DNA of 64,000 bases, taken from assembly GCA_049802235.1 (NCBI GenBank), contig JBARMB010000048.1:18335-82334 (forward strand), read 5' to 3'. The stretch comes from VBDM01 sp049802235. Its GTDB lineage: Bacteria; Pseudomonadota; Gammaproteobacteria; Burkholderiales; SG8-39. Below are positions 60,877 to 64,000 of this stretch, piece after piece. Each line of letters begins with the position of its first letter. The first letter of the stretch is position 1. A program made the translations under genes and the position numbers. A model generated the notes under the pieces. The model was not told the DNA's origin, searched no databases, and worked only from the letters and a program-made list of their open reading frames with translations.

Positions 60877-61341
60877 CTAGCTGCCGCCGTCGAAACCACG
60901 CTGGCGCCAGGCTTCGTATACCACTACTGCGACTGCGTTGGACAGATTCAGACTGCGGCTCTCGCAGTGCATCGGCAGGCGCAGGCGATTCGACTCTGGA
61001 AGCGCATCGAGCAATGCCGCGGGGAGGCCGCGGGTCTCGGGGCCGAATACGAACACATCGCCGGGAGCAAAGGCGGCTTCGGCATGCCGGCGCGCAGCGC
61101 GGGTGGTGAAAGCGAAGGTGCGTCGCCCTGCGAAGTGCGCGCCGCACGTTTCCCAGTCGCGGTGCGTGGTGACGCTCGCCATCTCTTCATAATCGAGGCC
61201 GGCGCGCTTGAGCGCGCGGTCCGAGAGGTGGAATCCGAGCGGCTTCACCAGGTGCAGGCGGCAGCCGGTGTTGGCGCAAAGCCGGATGATGTTGCCGGTA
61301 GTCGGCGGGATCTCGGGCTGGAAAAGCACGACGCCAAACAT
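60877..61341 (-). CDS. trmL: tRNA (cytidine(34)-2'-O)-methyltransferase
   Basis: 154 residues; SPOUT methyltransferase that 2'-O-methylates the wobble base of certain tRNA-Leu. Landmarks are NTGCRLHLVKPLGF, FGPETRGLP and the trefoil-knot end MHCESRSLNLSNAVAVVVYEAWRQ. ComF lies 16 bp upstream on the same strand. Confidence 0.95.
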   Translation of the reverse strand: MFGVVLFQPEIPPTTGNIIRLCANTGCRLHLVKPLGFHLSDRALKRAGLDYEEMASVTTHRDWETCGAHFAGRRTFAFTTRAARRHAEAAFAPGDVFVFGPETRGLPAALLDALPESNRLRLPMHCESRSLNLSNAVAVVVYEAWRQRGFDGGS

Positions 61342-61357
61342 GGCGATGGCGTTTCGA

Positions 61358-62053
61358 TCAGCGCGGCACGGTGCGGGCGATCACCCAGTTCTCGACCCGC
61401 GCCGCGCCGGCACGCTTGAGAATTCGCGCCAGCTCGTTCAGCGTCGCCCCGGTCGTCATCACGTCGTCCACGATCGCAACCGTCCGGCCGGACAAGTCCG
61501 GGCCGCACGCAAAAGCGCCGCGCACATTTTTCGCGCGCTCCTCGTAGGGCAAGTCCGTCTGCGGCATGGTGTCTTTTACGCGCCACACGCCCCGCGATTC
61601 CGTCGGTATGGCAATGAGTCGGGACAGCAGCCGCGCGATCTCCACCGCCTGATTGAAGCCGCGCGCGGCGAGACGCCTCGGATGCAGGGGCATCGGAACG
61701 ATCAGGTCAACTCGCGGAAGCGGCTTCGATGCCAGCGTGCCGGCGAAGAATCCGGCCAAAGCAAGCCGGGCGTGATACTTGAGCGACTGCACCAGCCGGT
61801 CGCAGGGAAACTCGTAGCGCCACAAGGCGGTGGTGCGGTCGAACGCCGGCGGACGCCTCAGGCATTCGCCGCACACGCTCCCGCCTGGGCTGGGCATTGC
61901 ACACCGGGGACAATGCGCGGGCAGCACCGGCAATTCGTCCGCGCAGCCGGCGCAAATGAGCCCCGGGCCGCCGGGACCACCGCAAAGCTGGCAGTCCTGG
62001 CCGAGCCAATCACGCCCAATTTGGATGCACTTATTCAATAAGATAGAGGTCAT
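61358..62053 (-). CDS. comF: ComF-family phosphoribosyltransferase-like protein
   Basis: 231 residues. N-terminal Cys-rich zinc domain (CQLCGGPG, CAGC, CPRC, CGEC) and a PRTase domain (VDLIVPMPLHPRRLAARGFNQA, VAIVDDVMTTGATLNEL). ComF proteins help DNA uptake in competent bacteria; elsewhere the role is unclear. ATG 62053. Divergent from bioB. Confidence 0.93.
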   Translation of the reverse strand: MTSILLNKCIQIGRDWLGQDCQLCGGPGGPGLICAGCADELPVLPAHCPRCAMPSPGGSVCGECLRRPPAFDRTTALWRYEFPCDRLVQSLKYHARLALAGFFAGTLASKPLPRVDLIVPMPLHPRRLAARGFNQAVEIARLLSRLIAIPTESRGVWRVKDTMPQTDLPYEERAKNVRGAFACGPDLSGRTVAIVDDVMTTGATLNELARILKRAGAARVENWVIARTVPR

Positions 62054-62231
62054 GATTTGACAACTTGTCGCCTCGCCCGGATCATCACACCGTGCTTGCC
62101 GAAACGCGCACGCAAGGAAGAAAGTGGCGCGACGCGACTTCCGGTCGTGGGCGCCAACCCAATCGGTGCCGCCGAATTCACTAACGAACGAAGCGGTCTC
62201 GGCGTGTACGGCATCGCGATCGACGAAGCAA

Positions 62232-62258
62232 GGCCATCCGTTGCGGCAACGGATGGCC
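62232..62258. repeat. Perfect 27-bp palindrome upstream of bioB
   Basis: GGCCATCCGTTGC and GCAACGGATGGCC are perfect inverted arms around a single base. It sits 32 bp before the bioB ATG. No T-run follows, so it is not a standard terminator; an operator or structured leader is possible. Confidence 0.7.
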
Positions 62259-62290
62259 GATTGTATTGCCAAAAGCGGAGATTTTCATCT

Positions 62291-63268
62291 ATGAGCAGTT
62301 TGCCCGGCGGTTTGCATCGTGCCGAAAACGCTCGCGAGTCGCGCTGGACGAGCGCGGCGGTCGAGGCCTTGTTCGCGCTGCCCTTCAACGATCTGATTCA
62401 CCGTGCGCAGGAAGCGCACCGCCGCCACTTCGACGCCAACGCGGTGCAATTGTCCACGCTGCTGTCGATCAAGACCGGCGGCTGCCCGGAGGATTGCGCG
62501 TATTGCCCGCAGTCGGCGCGCTACCAGACGGGCGTCGAAAACGAGGCGATGCTTCCGCTCGATGCGGTGCTCGCCGCGGCGCGGGCGGCCAAACGCGGCG
62601 GCGCGACGCGCTTCTGCATGGGCGCGGCCTGGCGCGGGCCGAAACAGAAAGAGCTCGATCAGGTGACGCAGATGGTGCGCGAAGTAAAGGCGATTGGACT
62701 GGAGACTTGCGTCACCCTGGGCATGTTGCGTGAAGGCCAGGCCGAGCAGCTGAAGGCCGCCGGACTCGACTATTACAACCACAACCTCGATACCGCTCCC
62801 GAGTTCTACGGCGAGGTCATCACGACGCGCGATTACCGCGACCGGCTCGACACCCTGGAGAGGGTGCGCAAGGCGGATATCCACGTATGCTGCGGCGGTA
62901 TCGTCGGCATGGGCGAATCGCGCGCGCAGCGGGCCGGACTGATCGCGCAGCTTGCCAGCCTCGAGCCGCAGCCGGAATCCGTGCCGATCAATAATCTGGT
63001 GCAGGTGGAGGGCACTCCGCTCCACGGCGCTGCGAAGCTCGATTGGAGCGAGTTCGTGCGCACCATCGCCTGTGCGCGCATTGCCCTGCCGAACAGCTTC
63101 GTGCGTCTTTCCGCGGGACGCGCGGAGATGCCGGAAGCGGTCCAGGCGCTCTGCTTTCTCGCCGGCGCCAATTCCATTTTCTACGGCGAGAGGCTTCTCA
63201 CCACCGGCAATCCGGAAGCGGCGCGCGATCGCGCCCTGCTCGAAAAGCTCGGTATCCGGCCGGCGTAG
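62291..63268 (+). CDS. bioB: Biotin synthase
   Basis: 325 residues; radical SAM enzyme that inserts sulfur into dethiobiotin. The SAM cluster motif is CPEDCAYCPQSARY; CGGIVGMGESR and NSIFYGERLLTT hold further residues of the site. ATG 62291; the frame stays open upstream but across the palindrome. bioC follows. Confidence 0.96.
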   Translation: MSSLPGGLHRAENARESRWTSAAVEALFALPFNDLIHRAQEAHRRHFDANAVQLSTLLSIKTGGCPEDCAYCPQSARYQTGVENEAMLPLDAVLAAARAAKRGGATRFCMGAAWRGPKQKELDQVTQMVREVKAIGLETCVTLGMLREGQAEQLKAAGLDYYNHNLDTAPEFYGEVITTRDYRDRLDTLERVRKADIHVCCGGIVGMGESRAQRAGLIAQLASLEPQPESVPINNLVQVEGTPLHGAAKLDWSEFVRTIACARIALPNSFVRLSAGRAEMPEAVQALCFLAGANSIFYGERLLTTGNPEAARDRALLEKLGIRPA

Positions 63269-63302
63269 CGGGAAGGCGATGCTCACCTCCGTTCGCTACA
63301 CT

Positions 63303-64000
63303 ATGAGCATGGATGATGAGGTTTTCAGCCTGGACTCGGCGCAAGTGCGGCGCTCATTTGCGCGCGCCGCGGGCACCTACGCGCAGGCGGCGGTCGTGTC
63401 GCGCGAAGTCGGGCGGCGCATGGCCGAGCGCCTCGAGTACATCAGGAACGATCCGGCGCGCCTGCTCGACGCCGGCGCGGGCACGGGGGAAGACCTCGCG
63501 CTGCTGCGCCGGCGCTATCCGCGTGCCGAGCTGATCGGGCTTGACATCGCGCTCGCCATGTTGCACCGGAGCAGGCGGGCCGGTTCGCTGCTCGATCGGG
63601 TACGCTCACGGGTTCTTGGACGGCAGGCTCATCTGGTCTGCGGCGATTTCCCGTCGCTGCCGCTGAAGAGCGCAAGCATCGGCATGGTGTGGTCGAATCT
63701 CGCGCTCGCCTGGGCAGCCGATCCGCTTGCGGCGCTGCGCGAGTTTCACCGCGTGCTCGGCGCGGGCGGGCTGCTGATGTTCTCGACCTACGGGCCGGAC
63801 ACGCTGAAAGAGCTGAAAGCGTCGTTCGGCGGCGAAGGGCCGCGCCGCGTTCATTCCTTCATCGACATGCACGATTTCGGCGACATGCTGGTGGCGAGCG
63901 GATTTGAGGCGCCGGCCATGGACATGGAAAAGATCATGCTCACCTATTCCGGCTTCGAGACGCTGGCGCGCGACCTCAAAACCTCCGGCCAAACCTGCGC
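63303..64000 (+). CDS. bioC: Malonyl-ACP O-methyltransferase (3' end outside window)
   Basis: The visible 232 codons include the BioC start (SLDSAQVRRSFARAAGTYAQAAVV), the SAM motif LLDAGAGTGEDLALL, SNLALAWAADP and STYGPDTLKEL. BioC methylates malonyl-ACP to start pimelate synthesis for biotin. It follows bioB by 34 bp. Cut by the window end. Confidence 0.93.
   Translation, partial: MSMDDEVFSLDSAQVRRSFARAAGTYAQAAVVSREVGRRMAERLEYIRNDPARLLDAGAGTGEDLALLRRRYPRAELIGLDIALAMLHRSRRAGSLLDRVRSRVLGRQAHLVCGDFPSLPLKSASIGMVWSNLALAWAADPLAALREFHRVLGAGGLLMFSTYGPDTLKELKASFGGEGPRRVHSFIDMHDFGDMLVASGFEAPAMDMEKIMLTYSGFETLARDLKTSGQTC

Noticed and set aside
62057..62290. 78-codon N-terminal extension of BioB
   Set aside because: It would run through the 27-bp palindrome and has no similarity to biotin synthase; ATG 62291 fits the family.

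Overview
The window is chromosomal DNA from a high-GC betaproteobacterium (Burkholderiales/Nitrosomonadales type; the order cannot be fixed from sequence alone). The evidence is conserved betaproteobacterial neighbourhoods (cobW-dksA near hslVU, dapF-DUF484-xerC, argB-HAD-slmA, gpmA-envC-ctpA-moeB, grxC-secB-gpsA), an S-adenosylhomocysteine riboswitch in front of ahcY, and a CysB-type regulator facing a sulfite reductase gene. I see no rRNA, tRNA, insertion sequence or CRISPR array. Genes are packed tightly; the largest gap is about 280 bp (30506-30787).

Left edge (1-2600): the first 746 or so codons of a type II-C Cas9, cut by the window start, and on the opposite strand a compact tracrRNA. 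The tracrRNA promoter overlaps the first codons of cas9. The array and cas1/cas2 must lie to the left if they exist. From 2.7 to 14.6 kb come mostly housekeeping and transport genes: an EamA exporter, ilvA, 5-formyl-THF cyclo-ligase, an NDUFA9-like protein, cca, a membrane-anchored C13 (legumain/caspase-like) peptidase, a GST, a diheme cytochrome c, a MidA-like methyltransferase, pteridine reductase and ttcA.

The most unusual stretch is 14.6-20.2 kb. A YdaS/Cro-like DNA-binding domain is fused in frame to a serine/alanine-glyoxylate-type aminotransferase, behind a promoter covered by a perfect 19-bp palindrome. After a terminator follow a DpgC-like oxygenase of the crotonase fold, a Tat-exported thiamine-diphosphate enzyme and a monoheme c-type cytochrome. 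DpgC enzymes make aryl-glyoxylates, which are the kind of 2-oxo acid that ThDP decarboxylases and transaminases use. A linked pathway, part of it periplasmic and cytochrome-coupled, is therefore plausible but unproven.

20-34.6 kb: an M48 protease, SH3 protein and CHASE2 cyclase operon; dsbB; the sulfite reductase cluster with a candidate upstream peptide and divergent cysB; an Ada-like protein; an Nramp-related transporter with altered signature motifs; and the methyl-cycle genes metF, ahcY and metK. 34.7-41.7 kb: two LpxL-type acyltransferases, a CoA-binding protein, dapF, DUF484, xerC, a split chromate transporter and an RlmI-like methyltransferase.

41.9-47 kb: cobW and dksA, followed by a metal-uptake island (small secreted His/Cys protein, outer-membrane barrel, ZnuA-like, ZnuB-like) with no ATPase gene. 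Next come hslVU and hsp20, each behind a recognisable sigma-32 promoter, then argB, slmA and the envelope genes moeB-ctpA-envC. At 57.7-59.8 kb a BigR/SqrR-like persulfide-sensor candidate precedes rhodanese, grxC and secB. The window closes with gpsA, trmL, comF, bioB and a truncated bioC.
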